Source: Chryseobacterium senegalense (GTDB taxonomy: Bacteria > Bacteroidota > Bacteroidia > Flavobacteriales > Weeksellaceae). Taken from it: DNA of 64,000 nucleotides. The stretch lies in NCBI GenBank assembly GCA_001403755.1, contig CYUH01000015.1, positions 1,218,589 to 1,282,588 on the forward strand, in the 5' to 3' direction. A program made the position numbers and the translations under genes. Shown piece after piece: positions 17,628 through 26,977 of the stretch (the stretch's first letter is position 1; the number at the start of each line of letters is the position of its first letter). Under the pieces are notes generated by a model. That model did no database searches. It saw only the letters and a program-made list of their open reading frames with translations, and had not been told where the DNA came from.

Positions 17628-19958
17628 ATGTCCTTTAAACCTGTTTTTAAAAGCCCGCTTGTATTAAATTTTTCATTTGAAAAGTTACTTAACCAAATGC
17701 ATCTGGAATCCGAAAAAGATTCTGATTATGCAAAATCGCACGCATCTATTCTGGAAAAAGCGGCGCAGATTCCTGAGCTTCGAACCGGAATTAGCGATCC
17801 TAATTTCTTTGTGGAACACCGCGATTTTTTGAAAGAGCTCTTTCGCGATTTGTTTCCGCCAATGCTCACCAAAAACGAAATAAAGGCTGCGGGATTTCCT
17901 TTTTACAACTATTTCTTCAATCCTTCAGAGCGATTTAAGGAAATCCTTCAAAATGCGGGACAGAATTTCGATATGTTCATTAATGGCATGGATCCTCATC
18001 AATATTATGTCATCAGTTGCTGCCTTATTTTGCGAGATTATTACAATGTTCCAGTCAATTTTTCGATGCCTTTTATTTTTGATATTCCTAATAAGGACGG
18101 AATTATCCAGCATTATCGGTTTTTGAATAATATTGATTTTATGGAAATAAAACCCTTGAAAAATCATAAAAAACTGAGTGAATCCGACATCAAAGAATTG
18201 TTGGATAATTATGACGACATCGATTTATGGTTAGAAAAATTTCCGCCGGAAAGCTGGGAACTAAAAGGTTTTGCGCTGATTACCTTCTATGATGCCACCA
18301 TTGAGATCGCTGTTTCTAACCTAAAAAGCAAACTAATCAATATTGAAGATGATAAAAATCTGAAAAACGAAATCAACAGTATTTTCCGGTCGATTTTTAT
18401 GATTTCAGATCTTGAAGTGGGCTATACCGCAGTGAATGTTACCGATAACACTTTTGTGAGAACGCCTATTAATTATATTTTAGACAGCTTCATGCTTTCT
18501 GGTTCCGCGTCTGATTTTGCTAGCGAAATCACATGGGAAAAAGGATTTAAAACGTTACTTCAAAGCAAAAAATACTTTACTTTTTCCGATATTGATCAGA
18601 TTTACAAAGATTTTCCAGAAAGTCATATCGCTAATCATATTTATAAAAGTGGAATAAAAAGTGTGATTTTTGCACCAATAATTAAAGACAACAGAATCCT
18701 GGGAATATTTGAAATCACCTCTAAACAAAAAGTGTTGAACAGTGTCATCGCTAATAAAATGGAAAGTGTGATGCCTTATTTAGTGGATACGATGGAGCGG
18801 CTATATGTAGGTTTGGAGACTAAGTTGGAAGCGATTATCCAGCGAGAATATACTGCGATTCACCCGAGTGTTCACTGGAAATTTCGCGAAGAAGCAGAAA
18901 GACATATTGAGTTTTATAATGTAGAAGCGGACTTACCTTATCAAAATATTAAATTTGAAAATCTGACCCCTCTTTACGGACAAACTGATATCAAAAATTC
19001 ATCCAGTTCAAGAAATTATGCAATACAACAAGATCTTTCGATTCAACTTACGGATTTAGAAATTTTGTTGCAAAAACTAAGCAGTTTTAAGGATTTGACC
19101 TCAGTACTTTCTAAAATTCAAGCTTACCAAATTTTATTGGATAATGATTTGAAAGCTGATACAGAAACCAAAATTCAGCATTTCATTTCAGCAACCATTC
19201 ATCCTTTACTCGAAGAATTAAAACTAGAAAATGCGGAAAACAACTTCCTGATAACTTCTTATTTTAAAAATTTGGATCCGAACACCCAATCGGTTTATCA
19301 TCACATAAAAAGGTTTGATGAAAGTGTATCACTGATCAATAGAGGCATTTCGCATTTGTTGGATAAAAGACAAGAAGAACAGCAGAAGATTTTCCCATTT
19401 TATTACGAACGCTTCAAAACAGATGGCGTGGAGCATAATTTATATATGGGTTCTTCGATTGCGCCACAACTCAGCTACAGCGATGTTTTCTTGAAAAATT
19501 TAAAATTATGGCAACTTCGCGTGGTTTGCGAAACCGAAATTGTTTTCCAGACTCAGAAAACCAAACTTTCCTTCCCTTTGGAAGTTACCTCACTTATTTT
19601 GGCTTACGGAGGAACTTTGAACATTCAGTTCCGAATGGATGAAAAACGTTTCGATGTGGATGGAAGCTATAATGCAAGATATGAAGTCATCAAAAAAAGA
19701 ATTGATAAAGCCTTGATTAAAAATTCAGAAGAGAGATTGGTGACGCCCGGCAAACTGAGCATTGTATTTGCGGAAAACAGCGAAAGAGATGATTATTTAA
19801 AATACTTGAAAATTCTGCAAAATGAAGACATTTTAAAAGATGATATTGAGATTGTAGAACTAGAGAATCTTCAAGGAATGACGGGCTTCCAAGCAATTCG
19901 GGTGAGTTATCAGTATGGTAAAAAAGATTTCAATTATTCCTTTCGTCCCGAAATTTAA
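17628..19958 (+). CDS. GAF-domain-containing protein of unknown function
   Basis: With the ATG at MSFKPVFKSPLV the protein has 776 residues and no signal peptide or membrane segment. A GAF-like region lies about residues 265-395 (FMISDLEVGYTAVNV, then SDIDQIYKDFPESHIANHIYKSGIKSVIFAPIIKDNRILGIFEI), where the last block is the typical hydrophobic GAF strand pair. The N-terminal 260 residues and the C-terminal 370 residues match nothing I can name; the tail includes a helical stretch. No kinase, cyclase or output domain is visible. A TACCTTTG -7 element ends 16 bases before the ATG. The stop codon overlaps that of the convergent HD-PycTM gene. A signalling role is inferred from the GAF domain alone. 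Confidence 0.7.
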   Translation: MSFKPVFKSPLVLNFSFEKLLNQMHLESEKDSDYAKSHASILEKAAQIPELRTGISDPNFFVEHRDFLKELFRDLFPPMLTKNEIKAAGFPFYNYFFNPSERFKEILQNAGQNFDMFINGMDPHQYYVISCCLILRDYYNVPVNFSMPFIFDIPNKDGIIQHYRFLNNIDFMEIKPLKNHKKLSESDIKELLDNYDDIDLWLEKFPPESWELKGFALITFYDATIEIAVSNLKSKLINIEDDKNLKNEINSIFRSIFMISDLEVGYTAVNVTDNTFVRTPINYILDSFMLSGSASDFASEITWEKGFKTLLQSKKYFTFSDIDQIYKDFPESHIANHIYKSGIKSVIFAPIIKDNRILGIFEITSKQKVLNSVIANKMESVMPYLVDTMERLYVGLETKLEAIIQREYTAIHPSVHWKFREEAERHIEFYNVEADLPYQNIKFENLTPLYGQTDIKNSSSSRNYAIQQDLSIQLTDLEILLQKLSSFKDLTSVLSKIQAYQILLDNDLKADTETKIQHFISATIHPLLEELKLENAENNFLITSYFKNLDPNTQSVYHHIKRFDESVSLINRGISHLLDKRQEEQQKIFPFYYERFKTDGVEHNLYMGSSIAPQLSYSDVFLKNLKLWQLRVVCETEIVFQTQKTKLSFPLEVTSLILAYGGTLNIQFRMDEKRFDVDGSYNARYEVIKKRIDKALIKNSEERLVTPGKLSIVFAENSERDDYLKYLKILQNEDILKDDIEIVELENLQGMTGFQAIRVSYQYGKKDFNYSFRPEI

Positions 19959-21154
19959 ATAACTTCTTTAAAAGCCAAATAAAACGCTAACACAGAAACG
20001 ATAATTCCAATGCTGAAAATGGTGTAGGTTGTTCGCAAAAGCCGGTATTTTCGGTTGAGAACAATGCCGAGATAGTACAAATCCTTGATCATACTATCGT
20101 ACAAATAGGTTCTGTCTTTCATCATTTCCTTCATCGCCCACATGTATTCTTCTAGCGGAACTTTATGAAAATTTCCGAAAAACAACAAATTAATTTTGCG
20201 TTCTTCGATGTCTTTTCTGGTAAAGCTGCCTGAAGAAATTTTCGGTCTTGTAGAAGCGATTGCCATGATAATTGTCGCTACGCTAAAGATAATCAGTAGA
20301 AAAGTTGGGATAATAAGGTGCGAATTTTTTGGAGCATCTAGCTTTGGCACAATCGTGGAAAGCGCTACCGAAATGATAATTGCATTAACAGAGAGCAAGA
20401 TGTTGGCTTTGGTATCGGCGATCTGGCTGAGTTGCGTATGGTTACTCAGCGTGACGCGAAACATGGTTTCCACACCACGTTCTGGGGAATCCATTTTCTC
20501 TAGTTTTTTCTTATTGATCAGTTTTTTTTCTTCTTTAAGTGCCATTTTATCTTCGTTATTTTGGCTAAGTTCTGCGATAATTTTTTTAGTTTTAGCAATA
20601 TTTTTCTGTTTTAGTTCTTCCCAGTTATTTCGCGCAAACTCGGTAAAATACTGATGTTTTGTAAGGAAAATAAGGTTTTGCGTTGCCCAATCTTTTTTGG
20701 ATAATTTCATGTCATGCACCATCTTGCATTCTTCCCGAAGAGTTTCGGTAATTTCAAAAAAATTTGCTGCAGAAATATGAGAAGTGTCCGCGTCTTTAAT
20801 GATTTTTTCCAAAATATTTTCAGGAATAACATTCAATGCAGTTGCGCTAATTAATTTAGTTACTTGCTGTATTTCAGTTTCATTCAAATTCTGTTCTTTC
20901 AGGAATTGCTCCGCAACCTCCATTCCTATATTTTCATGTTTGGTGCAGGAAACACAATATCCAACATCATGAAACCACGCTGCCAAAAGCAAAATCTCTT
21001 TATCCTTCTCACTGATGTGTTCTTTTTCCGCCAATAATTTTGCAGCTTCTACTACCCTTTTGGTATGATCCAAATTATGGAAAGAATATACGGGAGAAAG
21101 TTTATCTTTGAATTGCTGAATTACAAAACGCTCAGCGTTGTCTAGAATGTTCAT
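19955..21154 (-). CDS. HD-domain phosphohydrolase fused to Pycsar-effector-like membrane domain (DUF5706/PycTM)
   Basis: The 399-residue protein has an HD domain (about 1-190) with intact metal ligands: His26/His30 in FHNLDHTKRV, the HD doublet His62-Asp63 in AAWFHDVGY, His73 and Asp121/Asp123 in IIKDADTSHIS. A charged linker (about 185-222) leads to a domain with the hallmark QIADTKANILLSVNAI and three membrane segments (about 253-269, 280-300, 376-395), matching the Pycsar effector family DUF5706. HD domains often hydrolyse nucleotides; PycTM effectors sense cyclic pyrimidine nucleotides in phage defence. No cyclase is adjacent. The start MNILDNAERF is preferred over an ATG six codons upstream because a TAAATTTG -7 element overlaps that region. 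Confidence 0.85.
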   Translation of the reverse strand: MNILDNAERFVIQQFKDKLSPVYSFHNLDHTKRVVEAAKLLAEKEHISEKDKEILLLAAWFHDVGYCVSCTKHENIGMEVAEQFLKEQNLNETEIQQVTKLISATALNVIPENILEKIIKDADTSHISAANFFEITETLREECKMVHDMKLSKKDWATQNLIFLTKHQYFTEFARNNWEELKQKNIAKTKKIIAELSQNNEDKMALKEEKKLINKKKLEKMDSPERGVETMFRVTLSNHTQLSQIADTKANILLSVNAIIISVALSTIVPKLDAPKNSHLIIPTFLLIIFSVATIIMAIASTRPKISSGSFTRKDIEERKINLLFFGNFHKVPLEEYMWAMKEMMKDRTYLYDSMIKDLYYLGIVLNRKYRLLRTTYTIFSIGIIVSVLAFYLAFKEVI

Positions 21155-21176
21155 TCTTATAATTTGATTCAAATTT

Positions 21177-24100
21177 ATGAAATTAAATATTTTCCGTCAT
21201 GCTATTTTTTATTTTTCAGGAATGGTCTTGGTTTCTTGTGCTACAGAAAATGCCCAATATGGAAAAAATGTAAAAAAAGCTCCTGTTGAAAGAATAAAAT
21301 CCGGAAATATTGCTCATCGTTTCTATCTCATCGGTGATGCCGGCAACGCTGATCAACAAAGTGCGCAAGCGATACTCGAACAGTTCAAAATGCATTTAGA
21401 TTCCGCGGGAAACAACAGTACGGTTCTCTTTCTTGGCGACAATATTTATCCTAGAGGTTTACCCAAAGAGGAAGGAAAAGATAGAAAATTAGCGATTGAA
21501 AAATTGGATGATCAAATAAGTTTGGTAAAAAACTTTAAAGGTAAAACCATCTTTATTCCAGGCAATCACGATTGGTACAGCAAAGGAATCATTGGATTAA
21601 AAGAGCAGCAAGATTACATTACCGCAAAACTTAATGAGCAATCAGCCTTTCTGCCGAAAAATTCTTGCGCCATTGATCGTAAAAAAATTTCAAAAAACAT
21701 CACCCTTCTCACCATCGATACCGAATGGTTTTTGGCAGACTGGGACAAAAATTTAGGAATTAATGAAAAATGCGACATCAAAACCCGTGATGATTTTTTC
21801 TCAGAATTTGAAAGTGAGCTCAATAAAAATCAAAATAAAAATGTAATCGTTGCGCTTCATCATCCACTCATAGACCACGGTTCTCACGGTGGATATTATT
21901 CCCTCAAAAAACAAATTTTCCCTCTGGAAGGCAAATTTCCATTGCCAATTTTAGCCACAGGAATTAATCTTGCTCGCGCAACCGGCGGCATCACTCATCA
22001 AGATTTGTCGAATGCCAATTATAGAAAACTAACATCCCGATTAAAAACATTGCTTGCGAATCGCGATAATGTAATTGTAGTTTCTGGACACGACCATAAT
22101 TTACAATATATCGAAGATGGCAAAATCCGTCAGATCATCAGCGGTGCCGGCTCCAAAAACGAACCTGCAACAACAGTTGGTCCGAACGATTTTTCGTACG
22201 GAAAGAACGGATATGCGGTATTGAATATTTCGGAATCAGGAGATGCCTCTGTATCTTTTTTCGGAAGAGAAAATAATCAGGAAAAACTTCTATTTCAGAA
22301 ACAGATTTTAGAAAATTCAGAATACAATACCGTCCAATATCCTTTGACATTCCCAACAGAAACTACTGCTTCTGTTTACCCAAAATCCATCACCGAAAAA
22401 AGCCATCTCCATGAAATTTTGTGGGGAAAAAACTACAGGGAAACTTATTCAACCCTCGTGAAGGTACCGACTTTGCAAATTGACAACCTTTTTGGTGGTG
22501 CAAAACCCGGCCGATCAGGAGGTGGACACCAAACCAATTCACTGCGCTTAAACACTCCTAAAGGTGAATACGTGATTCGAGCTTTGAAGAAAAGCGGAGT
22601 GCGGTTTCTGCAATCTGTTGCTTTTAAAAACCAATATATAGAAGAAGATTTGGAAGGAGGTTTTGCCGATCAGTTTCTTTTAGACTTTTATACATCATCA
22701 CACCCGTTTACTCCTTTAGCTATCGGAGATTTATCGGAAGCAGTCGGCGTGAAACATACCGACCCGACTTTGGTGTATGTTCCTAAACAGAATGGATTGG
22801 AAAAATTCAATCAGAATTTCGGCGACGAGTTTTATTATCTGGAAGAAAGACCTGCGGAAACGGAAGAAAATTCTTTAGAGATATTGGGGACAGAGGAAGT
22901 TATCAAACTTTTGGCAAAAGATGAAAAATATAATATAGATGAAAATAATTACATCCGAGCGCGACTCTTCGATATGTTAATTGGAGATTGGGACCGTCAC
23001 CACGACCAATGGAAATGGGAACAGAAACCGGAAGGAAAATTAATCTATCTATCTCCAATTCCTAAAGACCGTGATCAGGCTTTTGTACGTTATGACGGTA
23101 TTTTGACGAAATTTATCCTCGATTTTCCGGGATTACGCCATATGCAAAGTTTTGATGAAAAAATTAAAAATATAAAATGGTTCAATATGGAGCCCTACCC
23201 TTTGGATCTGGCTTTTACTACAGCTTCTACCAAAGAAGATTGGCTTCGGGAGGCAGCATTTATCCAAAAACATCTCAACTCAGAAAATATTGCTGCTGCA
23301 TTTGAAAAACTGCCAAAAGAAGTACAGAACAACGACATTGACCGCATTAAAAGAAATCTTGAAATCAGAAAAAATGACCTTCAACAATACGCGTTGGAAT
23401 ATTATAAAATCCTTCAAAAAACCGTATTGCTGACCGGAACGAACAAAAAAGACAGATTTGCCATCACCCGACTTCCACAAAACGAAACGGAAGTGAAAAT
23501 TTATCGACAGAAAAAAAGCGGCGAAGAATTGGTTTTTGAGAAAAAATATTCTAAAAAACAAACGAAAGAAATTTGGATGTACGGATTAGGTGACGATGAT
23601 CAATTTGTAATTAAAGGAAACCAAAATAATCCGATAAAGCTTCGTCTTTTAGGCGGTTTAAATAATGATAGATACACGGTTGAGCAAGGGAACAAAGTTT
23701 ATATTTACGATTATAAAAGCAAGAAAAACACCTTCGATACGGAAAATGGCAAAATCACCCTTACGGATAATTATGATCTGAACGAATATCAGTATAAAAG
23801 GCCAAAATTCAACGTATTTTCCACCAATCTCAATTTAGGTTACAACCCTGATGATGGCGTGATTGTAGGATTAAATACGAGTTGGACAAAAAAAGGTTTT
23901 AACCAAAATCCATTTTCATCAAAACATACTTTAAAAACCAATTATTTTACCTTATCAAACGGTTACGAAATCCGCTACGAAGGAATTTTCCCGAGAATGG
24001 TCGGAAACTGGTTCTATCAAATCAATGCGGGTTACACAGACTCTCACTATATCCGAAATTATTTCGGAAATGGAAATCTCACCATCAATGATCATGATAC

Positions 24101-24851
24101 TTTTGAGGAAAAATATTACCGCGTTCGCGCCGGAGAATTTTATGCCAAACCATCCATCAATTGGAGAAAAAATGCGAGTTTATTCTCCGCAAAATTAATT
24201 TATGAAGGTATAAAAATCGAAAAAACAGAAAATCGTAGAATTGCGATTCCAAATATTGTGGATGAGAATGTGTTTTCAACCAATTATTTTGCAGGAATAG
24301 ACGTAGGATTTCACTTTGAAAATGTGAATAAGAAGGTAAATCCGAGCTTAGGAATGAAGTTTGACAGCCAAATCACCTATCGACAAAACCTTAAAAACGG
24401 CGACCAAAAACTGCCGACTTTCGAAACCGGCTTAGGATTCACGCATTACCTAACCAAAAATGAAAAACTTACCTTTTCCACTTATGCAAAGGCGAAATGG
24501 CTGTTGAGCGACGAATATGAATTCTATCAAATGGCAACATTAGGCGGCGACAACGATCTTCGTGGTTTCCGATTTGATCGCTTTTATGGGAAAAGTTCGT
24601 TTTATCAAACTTCGGATATTCGTTGGTCGATTGGGAATTTCCAAAATGCTTTTGTTCCTTTAAACATTGGAATTTTTGGCGGATTTGATTACGGACGGGT
24701 TTGGCTACCAAATGAATTTACCAAAAAATGGCATACATCCGCAGGTGCAGGAATTTGGCTCAATGCACTGGATATGGTGGGAATTCAGGCCTCCTATTTC
24801 CGATCGTCGGACAAGGGAAGATTTGTCGTTGGATTTGGAATGAATTTCTAG
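21177..24851 (+). CDS. Lipoprotein fusion: metallophosphoesterase, kinase-like middle region, outer-membrane barrel
   Basis: This 1224-residue protein starts with a lipoprotein signal (MVLVSCATEN, Cys near 22). Residues about 45-330 form a calcineurin-type phosphoesterase with all metal-site motifs: GDAGN, LGDNIYPRG, PGNHDWYSKG, HHPLIDHG and SGHDHNLQY. The middle (about 430-700) contains YVIRALKK (465-472), GDWDRHHDQW (Asp606) and PIPKDRDQAF (Asp631/Asp633), in the order of the lysine, catalytic-loop and metal-Asp motifs of atypical FAM20/CotH-like kinases. The C-terminal third (about 850-1224) is an Omp85/ShlB-like barrel with GGDNDLRGFRFDRFYG and a final Phe. The phosphoesterase and barrel parts are firm; the kinase-like reading is inference. 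It is divergent from the HD-PycTM gene with almost no spacer. Confidence 0.8.
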   Translation: MKLNIFRHAIFYFSGMVLVSCATENAQYGKNVKKAPVERIKSGNIAHRFYLIGDAGNADQQSAQAILEQFKMHLDSAGNNSTVLFLGDNIYPRGLPKEEGKDRKLAIEKLDDQISLVKNFKGKTIFIPGNHDWYSKGIIGLKEQQDYITAKLNEQSAFLPKNSCAIDRKKISKNITLLTIDTEWFLADWDKNLGINEKCDIKTRDDFFSEFESELNKNQNKNVIVALHHPLIDHGSHGGYYSLKKQIFPLEGKFPLPILATGINLARATGGITHQDLSNANYRKLTSRLKTLLANRDNVIVVSGHDHNLQYIEDGKIRQIISGAGSKNEPATTVGPNDFSYGKNGYAVLNISESGDASVSFFGRENNQEKLLFQKQILENSEYNTVQYPLTFPTETTASVYPKSITEKSHLHEILWGKNYRETYSTLVKVPTLQIDNLFGGAKPGRSGGGHQTNSLRLNTPKGEYVIRALKKSGVRFLQSVAFKNQYIEEDLEGGFADQFLLDFYTSSHPFTPLAIGDLSEAVGVKHTDPTLVYVPKQNGLEKFNQNFGDEFYYLEERPAETEENSLEILGTEEVIKLLAKDEKYNIDENNYIRARLFDMLIGDWDRHHDQWKWEQKPEGKLIYLSPIPKDRDQAFVRYDGILTKFILDFPGLRHMQSFDEKIKNIKWFNMEPYPLDLAFTTASTKEDWLREAAFIQKHLNSENIAAAFEKLPKEVQNNDIDRIKRNLEIRKNDLQQYALEYYKILQKTVLLTGTNKKDRFAITRLPQNETEVKIYRQKKSGEELVFEKKYSKKQTKEIWMYGLGDDDQFVIKGNQNNPIKLRLLGGLNNDRYTVEQGNKVYIYDYKSKKNTFDTENGKITLTDNYDLNEYQYKRPKFNVFSTNLNLGYNPDDGVIVGLNTSWTKKGFNQNPFSSKHTLKTNYFTLSNGYEIRYEGIFPRMVGNWFYQINAGYTDSHYIRNYFGNGNLTINDHDTFEEKYYRVRAGEFYAKPSINWRKNASLFSAKLIYEGIKIEKTENRRIAIPNIVDENVFSTNYFAGIDVGFHFENVNKKVNPSLGMKFDSQITYRQNLKNGDQKLPTFETGLGFTHYLTKNEKLTFSTYAKAKWLLSDEYEFYQMATLGGDNDLRGFRFDRFYGKSSFYQTSDIRWSIGNFQNAFVPLNIGIFGGFDYGRVWLPNEFTKKWHTSAGAGIWLNALDMVGIQASYFRSSDKGRFVVGFGMNF

Positions 24852-24852
24852 A

Positions 24853-25713
24853 TTAAAGTTTTAATTGATAAAGAAAAGATTCTCCCTTTTTTGCTGATTC
24901 ATCGGTAATCAAAATAGATTCGTTGGTTTCGAAACACAGACCTTCTTTTTGAGTAAAGTTCTCCAATTCGATCATTTTCGATTTTCCTGAAAAGAAATTA
25001 TCATCTTTAAAATCAGTGAAAATCCATACTTTGTCGGAACTTAAAAGTGCAACTTTCTTTTTATCCGGACTTATTGCTGCACTGGTTACTGCGCAATGGT
25101 TGAAATTTCCGCAAGTCACAAACTCAGCTAATTTCTTTGCCGGAAGTTTTGTTTGGGAATTGTTATCCACGCGGTATAGAGCGGTAGTTCCATCGAATTT
25201 TGAACTTCTGTTTTTTGTATATAAATAAAAATGGTCTTTATAAAAGAAAAAAGATTCTACATCAAACAACTTTTCTTTCTTCTTTGGCGGGAAATCTTTT
25301 TGTTCAGGATAGTAAAACTGCACTATTTCCGTAGCATTCGCTTCATCTTTACTCAGATCAGCAGCATTAATTTTATAAATGGCCAAATTCTGTCTTTCGT
25401 TATCATTATTCCCGAAATCGCCAATATATATGTTTCCTTCGTCGTCAGAAGAAAGATCTTCCCAATCATTGTTTTCCACGTTTGAAATCCGGATTTTGCG
25501 AATCAGTTCGCCATTTTTATTAAATCCGAAGAGCAAATTTTCGTTACCTTGATCTTCTATGGTCCAAATTAAATTAGATGCTTTGGAAATTTCGCACGCC
25601 GATGCTTCTTTGATTTCCTTGGGAAGCGTAGAAACAACTTCGATTCGTTGTTGCGCGTTTTGTCGGCAGTTGGTCGCGAATAATATGATCGTGGAAAAAA
25701 ATAGGGCTTTCAT
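24853..25713 (-). CDS. Lipoprotein paralogous to 15423-16313, predicted beta-propeller-like
   Basis: The 286-residue product has a lipoprotein signal ending ATNCRQ (Cys near 16). The mature part shows beta-rich repeats: LIWTIEDQGNENLLFGFN, NDWEDLSSDDEGNIYIGDFG, AIYKINAADLS, VQFYYPEQKDFPPKKKEKLF and FYLYTKNRSSKFDGTTALY. It aligns by eye over its length with the secreted protein at 15423-16313, including the shared YIGDFGNN and FYYPEQ blocks, so the two arose by duplication. No catalytic motif is recognised. It is convergent with the phosphoesterase-barrel gene with one base between stop codons. Confidence 0.7.
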   Translation of the reverse strand: MKALFFSTIILFATNCRQNAQQRIEVVSTLPKEIKEASACEISKASNLIWTIEDQGNENLLFGFNKNGELIRKIRISNVENNDWEDLSSDDEGNIYIGDFGNNDNERQNLAIYKINAADLSKDEANATEIVQFYYPEQKDFPPKKKEKLFDVESFFFYKDHFYLYTKNRSSKFDGTTALYRVDNNSQTKLPAKKLAEFVTCGNFNHCAVTSAAISPDKKKVALLSSDKVWIFTDFKDDNFFSGKSKMIELENFTQKEGLCFETNESILITDESAKKGESFLYQLKL

Positions 25714-25805
25714 AATTTTTTTTTTGAAAATTCAAAATTACTAAAATAAGAATGCACAACCGAAATTGTGCATTCATAAAGAGTTTTATATCTTTTTTAT
25801 ACTAA

Positions 25806-26855
25806 TTACAAAATCAGCATTGCGTCACCATAGGTGAAGAATTTATATTCATTTTTAATGGCTTCTTCGTAAGCGTGCATCACGAAATCTTTTCCTGCAA
25901 AAGCCGCAATCATCATCAATAAAGTTGATTTTGGGGTGTGGAAATTGGTAATCATCGCATTGGCTACACCAAAATCGTGTGGTGGGAAGATAAATTTATT
26001 GGTCCAACCGTGGTAAGCACCTATTTTTTTGTTGGAAGAAACTGAGGTTTCCAAAGCGCGCATTGTGGTAGTTCCTACTGCGCAAACTCTTCTTTGTTCA
26101 GCAACGGCTTTATTAATGATATCCGCATTGATCTGATCAATAATAGCTTCCTCAGATTCCATTTTGTGTTTACTCAAATCTTCCACTTCAATTGGGTTGA
26201 AAGTTCCTAAGCCAACGTGAAGCGTAACTTCAGCGAAATCGATTCCTTTGATTTCCAGTTTTTTCATCAAATGCTTCGAGAAGTGTAAACCGGCAGTTGG
26301 AGCTGCTACAGCACCTTCGTGTTTGGCGTAGATGGTTTGGTAACGTTCAGCATCTTCCGGCTCAACTGGTCTTTTGATGTACTTTGGAAGTGGAGTTTCA
26401 CCCAATTCTTTCAATTTCGCGCGAAATTCTTCGTAAGAACCATCGTATAAAAATCTCAAAGTTCTTCCTCGGGAAGTCGTGTTATCGATCACTTCAGCAA
26501 CCAACGATTCGTCTTCGGTGAAGAATAATTTGTTTCCAATTCTTATTTTTCTTGCGGGATCTACCAACACGTCCCAAACTCTGGTTTCTTTATCGAGTTC
26601 TCTTAATAGGAAAACTTCGATTTTTGCGCCGGTTTTTTCTTTATTTCCGTACAATCTCGCAGGGAAAACTTTAGTATTGTTGAAGATGAAAAGATCGTGC
26701 TCATCGAAATAATCGACTACATCTTTGAATAATTTATGCTCAATGGTTTGTGTTTTTCGATCCAAAACCATCAGTTTCGATTCGTCTCTATGCTCTGCGG
26801 GATGTTCTGCTAAAAGTTCTTCCGGTAAATGGAAATTGAAATCAGATGTCTTCAT
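25806..26855 (-). CDS. queA: S-adenosylmethionine:tRNA ribosyltransferase-isomerase QueA
   Basis: The 349-residue length and motifs fit Que[75 protein letters not shown] and the closing [20 protein letters not shown]. The enzyme transfers the ribosyl part of SAM to preQ1 in tRNA to make epoxyqueuosine, the penultimate queuosine intermediate. No other queuosine gene is in the window. A full-consensus promoter precedes it at 26911-26941. Confidence 0.96.
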   Translation of the reverse strand: MKTSDFNFHLPEELLAEHPAEHRDESKLMVLDRKTQTIEHKLFKDVVDYFDEHDLFIFNNTKVFPARLYGNKEKTGAKIEVFLLRELDKETRVWDVLVDPARKIRIGNKLFFTEDESLVAEVIDNTTSRGRTLRFLYDGSYEEFRAKLKELGETPLPKYIKRPVEPEDAERYQTIYAKHEGAVAAPTAGLHFSKHLMKKLEIKGIDFAEVTLHVGLGTFNPIEVEDLSKHKMESEEAIIDQINADIINKAVAEQRRVCAVGTTTMRALETSVSSNKKIGAYHGWTNKFIFPPHDFGVANAMITNFHTPKSTLLMMIAAFAGKDFVMHAYEEAIKNEYKFFTYGDAMLIL

Positions 26856-26910
26856 TTTTTAAATTACGGTTTAAAAATTAATAACCGAAAACCCAATGAT
26901 TTCCGGCCTG

Positions 26911-26941
26911 CAAATATACGACATTGAGAAGGCTTTGTCAA
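26911..26941 (-). promoter_or_regulatory. Promoter of queA
   Basis: On the minus strand TTG (26941-26939) is followed after 20 bases by TATATTTG (26918-26911), a complete match to the TTG-N17-23-TAnnTTTG consensus. The -7 element is 55 bases upstream of the queA ATG, leaving a leader of about 50 bases. Confidence 0.7.
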
Positions 26942-26977
26942 GTTTATTATTAAAACGTAATTTTTTTATAAATTTCA

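Noticed and set aside
17628..21154. GAF plus HD-PycTM genes as a complete Pycsar defence system
   Set aside because: The GAF protein shows no cyclase motif, the genes are convergent, and neither carries a transfer signature.
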